This document shows positions 35,671-46,745 of a stretch of 64,000 nucleotides of DNA, piece after piece; the first letter of the stretch is position 1; each line of letters begins with the position of its first letter. A program made the translations under genes and the position numbers. The notes under the pieces were generated by a model. That model did not search any database, was not told the DNA's origin, and saw only the letters and a program-made list of their open reading frames with translations. Where the stretch lies: the NCBI GenBank assembly GCA_029964075.1, contig CM057135.1, forward strand, positions 22,222,863 through 22,286,862, written 5' to 3'. This DNA is from Patiria pectinifera (Eukaryota > Echinodermata > Asteroidea > Valvatida > Asterinidae).

Positions 35671-36444
35671 TTTGTAGCGCACTTTTATTTGATCGATGCT
35701 TATTTCACAAAAATGTCAAAACCAATTAAGAAAGTGATATGAAATCGAACAAATATTTTGTAAACGCTGCGCAAAGGCGTGCGTGCGCCATGCAAGCGCG
35801 CTACAACGCCCGCTGACAAACATTTTGACATTAACACTGGCGATTCAGCAAACAATTCAAGCAGGACAAATTTACATTACACCTCTCAATGTCGTTCTAG
35901 TAGAGTAACAGCAGGTGCAAATATCCGCTCATGCACGTTTTTTCCTTTACTTTAAATAATTAACGCAGTGTGCGCTCAAAAAAACCCTCGTAATACTACA
36001 CTATGGGCTCTGTGCGCTACCAAAAGAGGGCGCCCTTTTACCTAACAACGATGTCCCATTTCGCTGGTGGACGCGCACCGTTCCGTGTGTGTGACGCACG
36101 TACACCAGGGGATTTGTTCTATTTACCGGTGAGGGGGTGCTTGTGAACAGAGCGGATAGTTAGAGGCGTTAAAATCCGGACGCTGGCACGGTTAATTACC
36201 TACTCGCGCGTGCTTCTTTCCGTTTTGCGTTTCGTGTGACGATCAAAATTTACACATTAAACGCAAACGCACTTTAAAGCCTAGTTTCCATTTCGACGAA
36301 AGAAACGCAAGAGAGCACGGAAACGAGACCCAAACTATAACACAGATATCATGGCTGTTTCATTCCCATAGACCGTGCGTAATAAAGTTGAACAAACACA
36401 CAATCGTGAACTGTGAACTCCAGTAATGACCAGGGAAAAAAAAC

Positions 36445-36455
36445 AAGATGGCGGC
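36445..36455 (+). promoter_or_regulatory. YY1-type motif in the 5' end of the older RAG1-like element
   Basis: AAGATGGCGGC matches the YY1 consensus and lies about 95 bp inside the element and 560 bp before its first exon. The same motif occurs at 47078-47088 at the start of another transposase-like gene. Function is inferred from the motif only. Confidence 0.4.
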
Positions 36456-37008
36456 CTCCGTGAACACAAAAATTGAACACAAAACGATTGTCTTCTTTTG
36501 TAATTTTTAAAGCCCCCGTTTGAATTTTAACAGAACTTAAACATTAAATTTACTTAGTTTAAATATATTTACAAGTTTTAGTGTTCAAAACTGCTTAGAA
36601 CGAATAAAAGAAGAAAAAGTGACGCTTTTTGAGTGGACGTTTTGTGTTTTCGTCCGTTCTTTCTTTTTAATCAAACAACTCGCAAAATCTCCCAAAATAA
36701 ATTATACTTTAATAGTACATACATATTTACAGCAAATTACAATTGATTTGAAACATATTTCATTAAAAATGTACGTTATAAAGTTGGGCCAGTACAATTT
36801 CATGAGATTTTGGGCCTCGTTTTTGAGGAGTTATTTAGCTTACGTTGCACGGATGCGCGTAGCGATACGAACTTTTTGTGTGCTTTTCAATGGGATTGAC
36901 GTCATCATAAAGCGCGCGATATTTGAAAAAAATAAGTATCTGTACACAAATCAATATGCACAAAGCGCATGAGCGCTTTATGCACTGCAGTTTGCTGAAT
37001 TACTTGCT

Positions 37009-37865
37009 ATGAGTAAACCATGACTTCCACTTAACAATTCTCAATAAACTGTGTCGTTGCTGTGGAAAAAGGCTTACACACAAGAAACAAGATTCAAGAA
37101 AACTACAGGATATTTCTAACTGCAGAAAGGACATTTATTTGATCGTTGGAATAGACACTTCACAGGACAGGGTTGATCAACATCCAAGGTATATTTGTCT
37201 GAACTGTTCTAGGAAAGTTAGACACTTAAGGGCAGGGATTAGGGACTACACAACTCCAGAATCTCCTGCAGTTGATTGGACACCACATGTAAGAAACAGA
37301 CAGTGTAGTATATGTAATCTGTATCGCGAAAACTCAAAAACTGGGCCTTAACCTAAAAAACGTACTTCCATAAAACGCCCATCCGCTGTGCAGGCCGACT
37401 TGCCATTCGACATCACATCCAGGAATATCTTTGAACATCTTTCAAGAAATTCTCAAAACTCTCACACTTTAAGTTCTCCGTACCTGGAACTTTTTGGAAG
37501 GAACTCTGAGGAACATTCTATTTTAACTTGTTCAATCTGTCAGTGCATAATTTTTACCCCATCAGTGCAAACGCCCTGTGAACATTGTTTTTGTGCAGCT
37601 TGCTTGTCATCATATTTCACATTGCATCGATTAGCCCTTCTCAAATGTCCAATATGCCAGTCACAAATTCAGTTCAAAGACATTCGGGATAGTCCACGAG
37701 TTTTGAATGTCCAGCTTCAAAATTCGGATGTAGCTTGTAGTGTTTGTGGTGTCATCGGCAAATTTCAGAAATTAGCCGAACATTCCTGGGAAGCTGCATC
37801 ACAACACCCAAGTGTTCAAAAGAAACCGCAATGCACTGTTGTGGCGAGCGTTGCTTCCTCCAAGC
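37009..37865 (+). pseudogene. RAG1-like N-terminal part of the older element (exon 1, first portion)
   Basis: The start ATG AGT at 37009 matches the inner copy's MS start but is one frame off. The frame then gives LNKLCRCCGKRL, YICLNCSRKVRH and VDWTPHVRNRQCSICN, which correspond in order to the N-terminal zinc-binding region of vertebrate RAG1 (CxxC pairs and W-x-PH-x3-C-x-IC). A TAA at 37349 interrupts it. The RING finger follows: CSIC, CEHCFCAAC and CPIC at about 37528-37665, then a second zinc region with CSVC and LAEH. At 37865 the exon is cut by the inner transposon; its continuation (SSK before, PEDVLA after) is at 44558. In vertebrate RAG1 the RING acts as a ubiquitin ligase and the core cuts DNA. 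This fragment keeps only the former. Confidence 0.85.
37862..37865. repeat. left target-site duplication (AAGC)
   Basis: AAGC immediately precedes the inner element and AAGC immediately follows it at 44554-44557. RAG and Transib insertions normally make 5-bp duplications. Here the right side reads AAGCC and one C appears to be shared or lost at the left junction. Confidence 0.7.
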
Positions 37866-37883
37866 CACGGCTGTTTCACGCGC
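37866..37883 (+). repeat. left terminal inverted repeat of the inner RAG1-like element
   Basis: CACGGCTGTTTCACGCGC. The first 14 bases match the inverted right end exactly; CGC at bases 16-18 also matches. No obvious A-rich nonamer at 12- or 23-base spacing is seen. Confidence 0.85.
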
Positions 37884-38693
37884 TATGCTATACGCGCTAG
37901 CCAAGTTAAGAAATTTGTTTGTTGTGCTATTCATGTGTACTCCAATAATGTTACGCACGTACGTTCGCGGGCAGCCATTGTGCTGTAAGCTTGCGCTACT
38001 CGGCCAACAATTAGGGTGACAAAACTTGTAAATTTGACAAGTTATCATCTTTCAAATGATCCCTTAAGCCCTGCAATCCTTTGATACGAGTTTCTACCTC
38101 AGAATATATCAATAGTTACCAGTAAATATGAGGAAATTTCAATTCGGAAGATTTGTTTGTGCTTTCTTCAATCGATGTGTTGGAACACACGAGAAAAATA
38201 TGACTTTGTAAAACCCCAAAATATGAACAATTAAAGCATAGCCACGACATTTATTCATCAAAACAGTGCCACCACATAAATTTTACATAACAAAATCTTA
38301 CTCGGGACTTTGGGACTTTGATATTTTAATAGAAAACACTTACGAAAATCGTTAAATTTTCTTCATCGTCGCGACGCAGTGAGTGCCGTACTACGCGGCA
38401 GACGAAATATGGTTTCGCTGGTTCTCAATAGAAACAGCTATCTCGTTTAAAATATACACACGAAGCGCGCACCAGTAGTTATCTGTCTGCGAAGCGCGCG
38501 CTATTGAAATACACATAAAAGTCTTGTTTACGTGGGCCACTGTGTGAAGTACATGTACGTGTAGCTGGATTTGTTTCTTTTACAATGTATGTCATTGATT
38601 TTTCGGGGGCTGGGTTGACAACAGAACTGAAATTATAGCTTAAATATATCAGTTGACTTCAGTTCTTCATCGGATATTTATTCTTCTTTCAAT

Positions 38694-41600
38694 ATGAGTT
38701 TCAAGTTCCATCAGTTAGGTTTACCAAAAATATGTAGGATTGTACAAACAGAGTAAAAACATCAACGAGAAAACCAACGGTCTGCAAAGAATACAACAAC
38801 AAGGAAGTTGACACTGTTTTTGGTATTTCAATATGGGCTGACACGCCAGATCAACAACCCCATCACCTTTGTGAACTGTGTGCAAGGAAGGTTCGACATC
38901 AGAGAGCAGGTACCCGAGATTGCAGTTTTAAGCAAGCTTCCTTAACTCAGCAGATTCAGACAAACTGGCCAAAACACCAGAGGTATTGTTATGTGTGCGA
39001 TTTGCTTCAAAAACAGTCCAAGGAAGGTCCACGAGCATCATCCCTCAAGCCTAAAAGAGGGCAACTTGTGAACATCAATGCCTCACAAATAAATCTTCCA
39101 TTTGACTGTTCATCAAAAAATATATTCCGTCATCTCCGAATGCCCACGACTACCTCCCATCAGCAGGTCCCACCCAGCCTAGATGTTTTTGGGCATGTTG
39201 AACAAATTCTTTTCACTTGTGCTATTTGCCTATGTGTTTTGAGCAGACCATGTGTACAGACACCTTGCCAGCATAATTATTGCGCAGTATGTTTGTCGGC
39301 CTACTTCACACATCACAAAGTGACCGAACTGAAGTGCCCAGTCTGCCTGGAACTGGTTAACTTTGACAATGTAACTGCAAGTCCGAGGGTTCTTTGTGTT
39401 CAGCTCGATAGCTTGGATGTTGCATGCATCCACTGCAGCCGTATCGGTAACATCCACAAAATTGTGGATCACACTTGTGCAGTGACTGTTAGGGTTCAGC
39501 CAAGAGTAACCATAGTTACAAATTCCAATGTTAACGAGTCGCAGGCCAAAAGCACAGAAACTCCCAACAAGCAAGTGACTGATGCTGCAAGGTTGCTTAA
39601 ATCCCTTGCAAATGAGCACCAACAGGGTAACCCCATTCCCATTGAAGTAGAGCAAGCCACCGATAAGTGGACTTGGATCAAGTTGCAAGAACACAAAGAG
39701 CACAAGGCTTATCTTCATACCGGTGGACGAGTAAGTAGCCAATTGATATTGTCAGGAAATTACATAAATATAAAATTTAACAGATATTACAGTAATTTTA
39801 AAACAGTTAACAGTAAAAGAAAACGAGCTTCAAAAGTGTTAATAAACAAATAGATATATTCTCCAAATGTTTCTTTAAAAATCTCTATGAACCCGTAATA
39901 ATGTTATTAAAAGTAAAAAAGTTAAGCCCCTTTTATGTTAAATGAGTCATTTACAATGTACAAGCAATTGATAACGACAAAGTGTACATGTTGTTACAAG
40001 AAAAAAAACATAACAAAATTAACAAAAAAAATTACAACTTCATGTAGTTTTCAAATTCAAATTCAGCCTGCTTTAGTTCAGAAAGTGACCACAACAAGTA
40101 AGTCTGCTGACAAGCACAGAGCTTCAAATACATCTGAGACTGGCAGAGTTCAATGACTTCAAATCAAGCACTGGCTATGATGCGTGACTGCCACCACCTT
40201 GCCTGGGACCAACTTCGTAAGCTGAGAAGGTACATGGTTTTACATAAATGTTGTAGTTTACTGCTATTTTTGTTAGTTCAGAGTAGATAACATTAATTAT
40301 AAACTGCAGAGCTTTCCGTGTTTTATGTTCATTGACTCATTGAAAAGATGCACGTCATAAGGGTCGTAAAATTGTCCATGTCTCAAATATTAGTTGACTC
40401 TGTGTAAAACACTGAATAATATACAGGTTTTTTGGTGTCATTTTTGGCAGATATTTGAACGCAGGCTTCAAAATAGCATCCGACAGAAAGATGAGAAAGC
40501 AACAAGACATCTTACTCAAGGACAACCTGTGTGGGGAACTGACCAAGCTTTTGTTTCCCTCCACTAAAGCAGATGGCATCAATGGTATGGAAACAAAAGA
40601 AACCCCCTTTGTTTACATCAACCATCTGCCTTCCCTCATTTTGGACTTCCTGGACCGCCTTGACAGGTAAATATTATGAGCAAGGGGAGTAGGCAAAGCT
40701 AACTTTGAAAAGACTTTGATCCAATTGAAATGCTCTATTTTGTGTGCAAAGAAGTGACTGCAATGTTTCATGGCCTTTCTTATTACAGCACAGGACTTCT
40801 GACATGGCATGATGGTGTCATTCCCCAGGATGAAGTTTGGTTGAAAATCGGTGGGGACAAGGGCGGGACATCATTCAAGATGGACTTCCAGATAGTGAAT
40901 GTACCACATCCCAATTCACTAAGTAACACCGTGGTGTTCTGTGTTTTTGAGGGAAATGATTCCCTTGTAAATTTGCAGTGCACACTCCCCAAGCTCATGG
41001 AACAGGGTAGCAGCTCTCTCATCCACAAAGTGGAGGTGAGACATTTACTTTTTCCTAAAACATGCACATGATAGGTTAGTCTGTAAAAATAGTACATGTA
41101 CTTGAAGAAATCACTTTTTTTTGTATAAAACACTCATTATTAATTTTCTCTCTTTTTTTTGGAATACACGTTGCAGAGACAAGTCCATTCGCCTTCTCTG
41201 TTTTGGAGATTACGAGCTCTTGAACAAGATGTATGGTCTTTGTAGTTGCAATGGTAAGTATATTGGATAACAAGCAGTACATGTACATTCATACCTGGAA
41301 AGAGTATACATTGCCAATTTAATCGTACAATTTGTTATGCCTTTTTACAGCTCGTTACTGTTTGCCCTTTTCCAGCTCGTTACTGTTGCATTTATTGCAC
41401 TGCATCAAAAGAAATGATGCAACGATCCTTAGTGGAACGTGGACCCTCCCCTGCACGTTCATTACACACCATCAAGGAAAGACATCAAGACTTCCTCAGA
41501 AGCGGTGCCAAAAGAAGTCAGGCCAAGGATGTTTTTTTCAGTGTCGTCAATGAACCGCTTATGCCCATAGATATTGATCATGTAAGTCAGATGTAACTAC

Positions 41601-43134
41601 ATTACCTTCAAGTACATGTACTGTTTTTAAACTTGTACATTTGCATGTTCACATATGGATCAACATGCACATGTAGAAGATAATTAGGAAATCCTTCATT
41701 TTTTTCACAACAATAATTATCTACATTAATGTATCACCAGGTAATACTACCAAGTCTACACATCTCACTGGGAGTTTTTAAGAAGCTCTACGACCTTTTT
41801 GAGAGTGACTGCCACAAACTCGATGAGCACCTCTTCAAATTAAGAGCTGAAGCAGACGAAGGTGAAGATGAAAATGCCGGCACTAATTTTGACGAGCAAA
41901 TAACCACCTAGCGTCAAGAAAAGAAACAGCATTGCTCAGCAGCTGAGAAAGAAACAATCCCGTCTTGATGAGTTAGAGGAGGATCTCCCACTATTCGTGC
42001 TGCAGCTCACTGAGCAGCAGCATGTAGATGAGGAATTTCGTCAGCTGGCAAAGGAGACGTATCAGCTGAGGGTGGATGTACATGACCTGGTGAGTTAGTC
42101 ATGTAATTACGATAATAGCAAATGTTCCATTAACTCATTTTTTTATGGTGCACATACATGTATACATGTACAAGACCGTGATTGCACGATGATGATGCTA
42201 TTGCTCACATTTTGATTTCCACAGGAAGATGAAATGCGTCAGGCTGACCTTGCCTTTGGAACGGGTCATGTTGTCAGCTCATTGGACAAGGTATTGTCAA
42301 AATTCTATGTTCAGCGACAAGCCTACCATGGCAAAGCGTTTGTGGGCAACCACGTACATCGATGCTGCACCGTAAGTCCATGACAATTAGTAACTGCACA
42401 TTACATGAAATGTCATTTCATGTGACTTTCCAAAATTATATGCGCATACACAATGATGCTCATAATCTGCATTTTCCCCTCACAGGTTGAAGTCATTGAT
42501 GCGTTGACTGCTGCTCCAATGCAAGTCATGCTGGACCACATGACCGATGACATCACCCTTGCAGCTCAAGAACGCATAATCAGAGAATCGGCTCACATCA
42601 AAAAGAAATTTCATGACATTTTTTTGAAATTTCTGATGTTCATCATGGCATCAACCATGCAAGGGCACTCTCACCACAGGAAATCCATCGCATTGGTAGG
42701 CTAAACGTAGACTTGCATGTTCTTTGCATGTAAACAAGTTCCAACCTTGATGGTGATCACTTCTCTCTTTTTGTGTGAGAAAGTAAGTCATATTTCTTTT
42801 GTGTGTTAATGTAGATATCTGCATCAAGGATTTCTTGAAATCATTCCTCAAATCATTCCCAGGCACGAACATCTCACCGAAACTCCATCTTCTAGAAGAC
42901 CACGCAGTTGAGCAACTCCAAAGATTCCGGGTGGGATTTGGCCTTCTAAACGAACAAGGGGGTGAGCTGATTCACACGGACTTCAACAGAACTGGTAGGG
43001 TGGTGCATGGGATGAGGGATCCTCTCCAGCGACTGATGGCCATCATGAGAAGGCATCTTGTCAGCACAACGCCAGAAGTCCAGGCAAAAATTGGCATCAA
43101 CCTTCAGGAGACACGAATGTTGAGAAAAAAATGA
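38694..43134 (+). pseudogene. RAG1L: RAG1-like recombinase/transposase gene, ten exons, several frame breaks
   Basis: Predicted to bind the element ends and cut and join DNA in the nucleus. Inferred exons: 38694-39730, 40067-40229, 40451-40666, 40789-41035, 41177-41253, 41376-41581, 41741-42089, 42225-42371, 42486-42695, 42815-43134, all with GT/AG borders; about 990 residues, near vertebrate RAG1's 1,040. Exon 1: MSFKF start, N-terminal Cys pairs (HLCELC, TNWPKHQRYCYVC), RING (CAIC, CQHNYCAVC, CPVC), then CIHC-DH. Core: first catalytic Asp in IGGDKGG (exon 4), second in CFGDYELL (exon 5), zinc ligands CIYC (exon 6) and HLLEDH (exon 10), catalytic Glu in NEQGGE (exon 10), each matching the RAG1 D-D-E and C2H2 zinc layout. 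Breaks: one-base shifts near 38735 and 40152, phase mismatches at the exon 4/5 and 9/10 joins, and a shift with TAG near 41910. AATAAA lies at 43145. Confidence 0.88.
41341..41387 (+). repeat. duplicated 3' splice site before RAG1-like exon 6
   Basis: The 12-base word CTCGTTACTGTT follows TTTTTACAG and then, 25 bases later, TTTTCCAG. Two acceptor sites thus sit in tandem. Only the second gives the frame that continues to the CIYC zinc motif. Confidence 0.7.
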
Positions 43135-44535
43135 TCAGAAAAAGAATAAATGCATGTTCATGTACAGGGAACAGGACTGTTGAGGAGAAATAAAGTTTCA
43201 GAAAAAAATACAGGTTATTTAACTTGATCTGCATACAGTTTCACTTGCCTGGTGTGAATTATTTACTTCAGGTTTCCGTTTTTGTTGCATGTCAGTAGAT
43301 TTGATTTTCCCAAGACTCCCTCCCCCCAAACAGTTACATGTATGTGCACACTGAGTGCCATTGTTCACTCTTTTTTTTATCTTTGTGAATCTCGTAATGT
43401 ATGTCAAAGAAATGATGCCCTGTGTGAACATAGGATATATACGTTAAGCAATGGAGAAAAAAAACCCTCTGAACTCTGATGATTTCTATGTATATGTCTA
43501 CGACAATAGTCTACGTGGATTAACGCATGTTCAGTTTGCGTTTAACTGTATTAATGATAGGAATGGCCTACAGGCTACATCATAACATGTACATGTACAT
43601 GGGAGTTGAACATGTTGAAGCGACAGCTCATGTAAATACATCATTCAGAGTCACATAACCAATTAATCCGACCTCTGACTATGCATGCCATGCATGATAG
43701 GATTTTCATCGTGAACTACCTATTTTTAATTTTTTTTTGTAAATGTAAAATTAAGCTTCATGATTAACATGATCAACATGCTGACATGTCTAAATTTTAA
43801 ATAGGGCTAGGCCTATATTTCAAAATACGCTATAGCCTATCTGACGAACTCTTTAAAAACTGGATAATTGGAATCAAAATGTGGTCATGAACATGATTAA
43901 AAAAATCATGGGCACCAACGCTGTGACTTCACAGACGGCCACAGGTCATCAAGCACGTGTAAATGTACGCCCATGATTGTGTACGTACGTGAAAACACAT
44001 ACTGTACATACACATGGATTATGTACGCAAACGGTACACGCACCCCTCCATCATGCTCGAAAAATCACCGATTACTTTCCCAATTTACTTCAAACAACAT
44101 AATGTCCCAGACTTACCGTTTACATTACTCTGTTGAATGATGTCAAACGTGACTTAGGTTTCCTTCGTAAACTCTGGTGAATGCTCGGCTTTTTCAGAAA
44201 TGACGAATTTGTGGGCTTGTTTTTCCACGCATCCGCTGAAAACAACGCGCCGTCCGTTACAACACGAGGTGTTCAAATCGTAGTATTTCATTCAAATTGT
44301 TTACTATACGGGGTTATTTCACCGGAAAAGAGACTAGTATGACCATATAACTAGTAAGAGTCGAGAATAAATTTTCAATAATACCCAACCAGCCAAAAAA
44401 ACCTGAATTTTGGGAAGGTCATGACCTCTCGAAGGCGTCGTTTTGAGCGCCGTTCTTTTTATAAATAATGACGTCATACGTTTGTACGCTCAGAACCAAC
44501 TCTCCAAAATTCACCAAGCGAGGGCGCTCTTTTAT
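43135..44535. other. 3' non-coding part of the inner RAG1-like element
   Basis: Two AATAAA signals lie just after the stop (43145 and near 43187). I checked both strands for a RAG2-like gene and saw only frames of 64-70 codons without kelch or PHD patterns. Confidence 0.6.
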
Positions 44536-44553
44536 GCGTGTGAAACAGCCGTG
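44536..44553 (-). repeat. right terminal inverted repeat of the inner RAG1-like element
   Basis: GCGTGTGAAACAGCCGTG, the inverse of the left end, followed directly by AAGC. Confidence 0.85.
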
Positions 44554-44557
44554 AAGC

Positions 44558-45828
44558 CTGAGGATGTACTTGCTTAAGCTGCAAACGTTCTTCGCAAGAG
44601 TGCCCTGCAGCAAGGCAGCGGACCGCTGGACCTGGATTAAATTAAATCAGAGTGGAAAGGCCACCACATTAGAAACAGGAGGCAGGGTAGGTTATCTAAT
44701 TCACACAATACATATACTAAACATAAACAATTATTAGTCCAAGTGAGGGGGGGCGGTATTTATCTTACATTTTGGAGTAATTACAAAGTCTACTAAGATT
44801 TTGTTTTCTTGATTATTACTTTTTGTAAGATTTCTTTCCAGAATTCATCATGAATTAAACATAATAATACAATATATATTTTGTTAAATGCTTTAAAAAT
44901 ACTTCACAAACACTGGATCCACTGAACACTTGTAATTGAAACACTGAGAATACCACAATGCTGTAGATTGCACATTGGAATCTTTAGTACATGCACATGT
45001 ATCTGTTTCTTAATTTAGCCTGCTCATATCCGCTAAGTGTCATGTAAGAGCCAACAAAGTGTGTCAAGTCCATGCATAAAGGAAAGTTGACCCATGCCAC
45101 CCAACAAAGCACTTGCCATGATGAGGGATTGTCATCCGGCCTGGGACCAGATGCGAAAAATAAGACGGTAAGTAAAGTATATTTTTGCATCATCCTTATT
45201 AATTTAAGTTTTGCACACAAAATTTCATACATGTATCAGAATGCTATTTGTTCATCACATGTATTGTGTTGTTGAACATTTCAGTATGTGCCAACTTCTG
45301 CCATTTCGTCCGAGCGAGCCATGAGACGTAGCCAGAAAGAACTTCTGAAGAACTACATTGGGGTGAAATGGTCCCCCTTCACTTCCCCAGCTCGAAAGCT
45401 GATGCTGTTGATGGCTACATAAGACGAGATGTGCCCTTCGTCAGAGTGAATGACCTTTGTGCTATGATGGCATGATATTTGACTACCTTGACCGACTCGA
45501 TCGAGTCTAAATTGGAGACACATATTTTTTCCCAGAATTTTAAGGGCAATGTCTTGATTCAGTGTCGTAGCTCCACCTAAACTGAAATTAGTTTTCCCCA
45601 CAACAGGACCAACTCCCTCACATGGCACAATGGTGTAATACCGGACGACGAGATATGGATAAAGTTGGGGGGGGGGGGGACAAAGGAGGATCCACGTTCA
45701 ATATGGCATTCCAGATTGTTAATGTTCCTCATCCTAACAGCCTAAAAAAAAGCAAAGTTGTGTGTGCATGTTTCCATGGTGATGACAGCTACTACAACCT
45801 CCAGAAAACCCTTCCTAAGGTGGTCGAC
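44558..45828 (+). pseudogene. RAG1-like central part of the older element (end of exon 1 to exon 4)
   Basis: Continues the gene broken at 37865. The rest of exon 1 gives FFARVPCSKAADRWTWIKL and ends TGGR at a GTAGGT donor (44686); the inner copy has DKWTWIKL and TGGR at its own donor. Exon 2 (45019-45167) gives NKALAMMRDCHPAWDQMRK. Exon 3 (45285 to about 45508) is scrambled by indels but keeps SERAMRRSQKELLKNYIG. Exon 4 (45607-45828) keeps the first catalytic Asp in GGDKGG beside a run of 13 G, then FQIVNVPHPNSL. Exons 5-10, with the other catalytic residues, are missing. It is non-functional. Confidence 0.85.
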
Positions 45829-45963
45829 CAAGTATTTCGCTCGTACCCCCGTCCTGCAAACAGGACGCTGGGATACTCTGATGAATTCGCGCTCTGATTG
45901 GTTGGATTTGTATGACCTGTGACCTGGAGGTCATGAATCCGGATATCGCCGACATGCTCAATC
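45829..45963. other. junction between RAG1-like remnant and helicase remnant
   Basis: Unrelated sequence begins here. A small palindrome GTCCTGCAAACAGGAC lies at 45852-45867 and a GCTCTGATTGG CCAAT-type box near 45890. Confidence 0.4.
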
Positions 45964-46745
45964 ATGGCGGCTCAGCTGAAGTTGGAATGTGTTTTGCGTT
46001 TTAAGCTTTCCTTGTGTCGCCTGAATCGAGATTTTGGTAGGTGCATATCTTATCTGAAACCAAATCAATAAAGAAAGTGATGTTTTAGCAGTGCTACCAA
46101 GTGGATACGGTAAAACCTTAATTTTCGATCTGATTCCGTACATGTGTCACGTGAACGCTAACGTCTCATCCTTACCAGCACCGCCTGCAACACCACCTGC
46201 CCCCATACCATTGGACGTGTCAGAGACTGGCGATCATCATGATCATGGTGGCCTTGGCATGCTTGGCGATGTTTCAAGGGGGGGGGGATCCCTTGTGTTA
46301 GTGATATCTCCCCTTGATGTCATTACAAATAAAAAAAACTGTCTCTTTGGGGACAAAAGGCGTGTTGTGTCAGTGACCTGGTAAGTCAAAGACCATGGAG
46401 ACTGCATCCGGAGTAGACACAATTATGTACAAAATAGGACAACCAGAGAATTTCTTGTCTTGCGATTCTTGAAAGTCCTCATGAGAGAGTAGTTTCAGAC
46501 ACGGCAAGTCTTCATCGTAGTAGATGAATCCCACTGCATTGCCACATGGGGACCATTCTTCCGTCCAGCTTACAGTGAAATAAACAAACTACGTGCCATA
46601 TTTCCAGCTGCCCGTGTCCTTGCAAGGACGGCTTCAGCATCCACAAGGATGCAATCCACAATCACATCGGCACTGAGTATGAGAAACCTGGTCTTAATAT
46701 CATCTTCGATGGACTAGACCAAGATGCATGGCCGATTATCTTGCA
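45964..46745 (+). pseudogene. RecQ-like DEAH helicase remnant
   Basis: DNA helicase of the RecQ type, which unwinds DNA using ATP. The ATG at 45964 opens MAAQLKLECVLRF. After a stop, VLPSGYGKTLIF at about 46087-46125 is the Walker A motif, and SLVLVISPLDVI near 46290 is motif Ia. A GTAAGT donor at 46381 suggests an intron. Then VVDESHCIATWGPFFRPAYS near 46520 is the DEAH box with RecQ-type context, followed by ARTASAS (motif III) near 46620. The C-terminal half and zinc region are absent. Stops and frame changes are present. Similar helicases are often associated with transposons, and this one precedes another transposase-like gene in the same orientation, but a link is not shown. Confidence 0.75.

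Larger units (their letters stand above)
37866..44553 (+). mobile_element. inner RAG1-like transposon, complete between its ends (6,688 bp)
   Basis: Ends are inverted repeats: CACGGCTGTTTCACGCGC from 37866 and GCGTGTGAAACAGCCGTG ending at 44553, identical over the first 14 bases. Both start with CAC, the invariant first three bases of recombination signal heptamers and of Transib ends. AAGC flanks both sides. Removing the element restores continuity of the older element's exon 1, which fixes the borders independently. Inside lie an 828-bp 5' region, one ten-exon RAG1-like gene, and 1.4 kb of non-coding 3' DNA. No kelch-repeat or PHD-type RAG2-like frame is visible on either strand. Confidence 0.88.
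36350..45828 (+). mobile_element. older RAG1-like transposon, split by a nested copy and truncated at its right end
   Basis: The left part runs from CATGGCTGTTTCAT at 36350 to 37865 and the right part from 44558 to about 45828. The left edge differs from the inner element's end (CACGGCTGTTTCAC) by two C-to-T changes in the first 14 bases. A shared piece, ACTCCARTAATG, lies 68 bp in here and 73 bp in for the inner copy. Its gene reads across the insertion point, and exon borders match those of the inner copy. Homology stops after exon 4 near 45828, where unrelated sequence begins, so the right end is lost. Both surviving parts contain frame breaks. Confidence 0.8.

Noticed and set aside
35998..36006. 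CACTATGGG as a RAG-type element end upstream of the RAG1-like genes
   Set aside because: CACTATG occurs several other times in the window, no inverse partner was found, and the CATGGCTG/CACGGCTG ends explain the borders better.
43135..44535. RAG2-like gene on the minus strand
   Set aside because: Only frames of 64-70 codons without kelch glycine-pairs or PHD cysteines.
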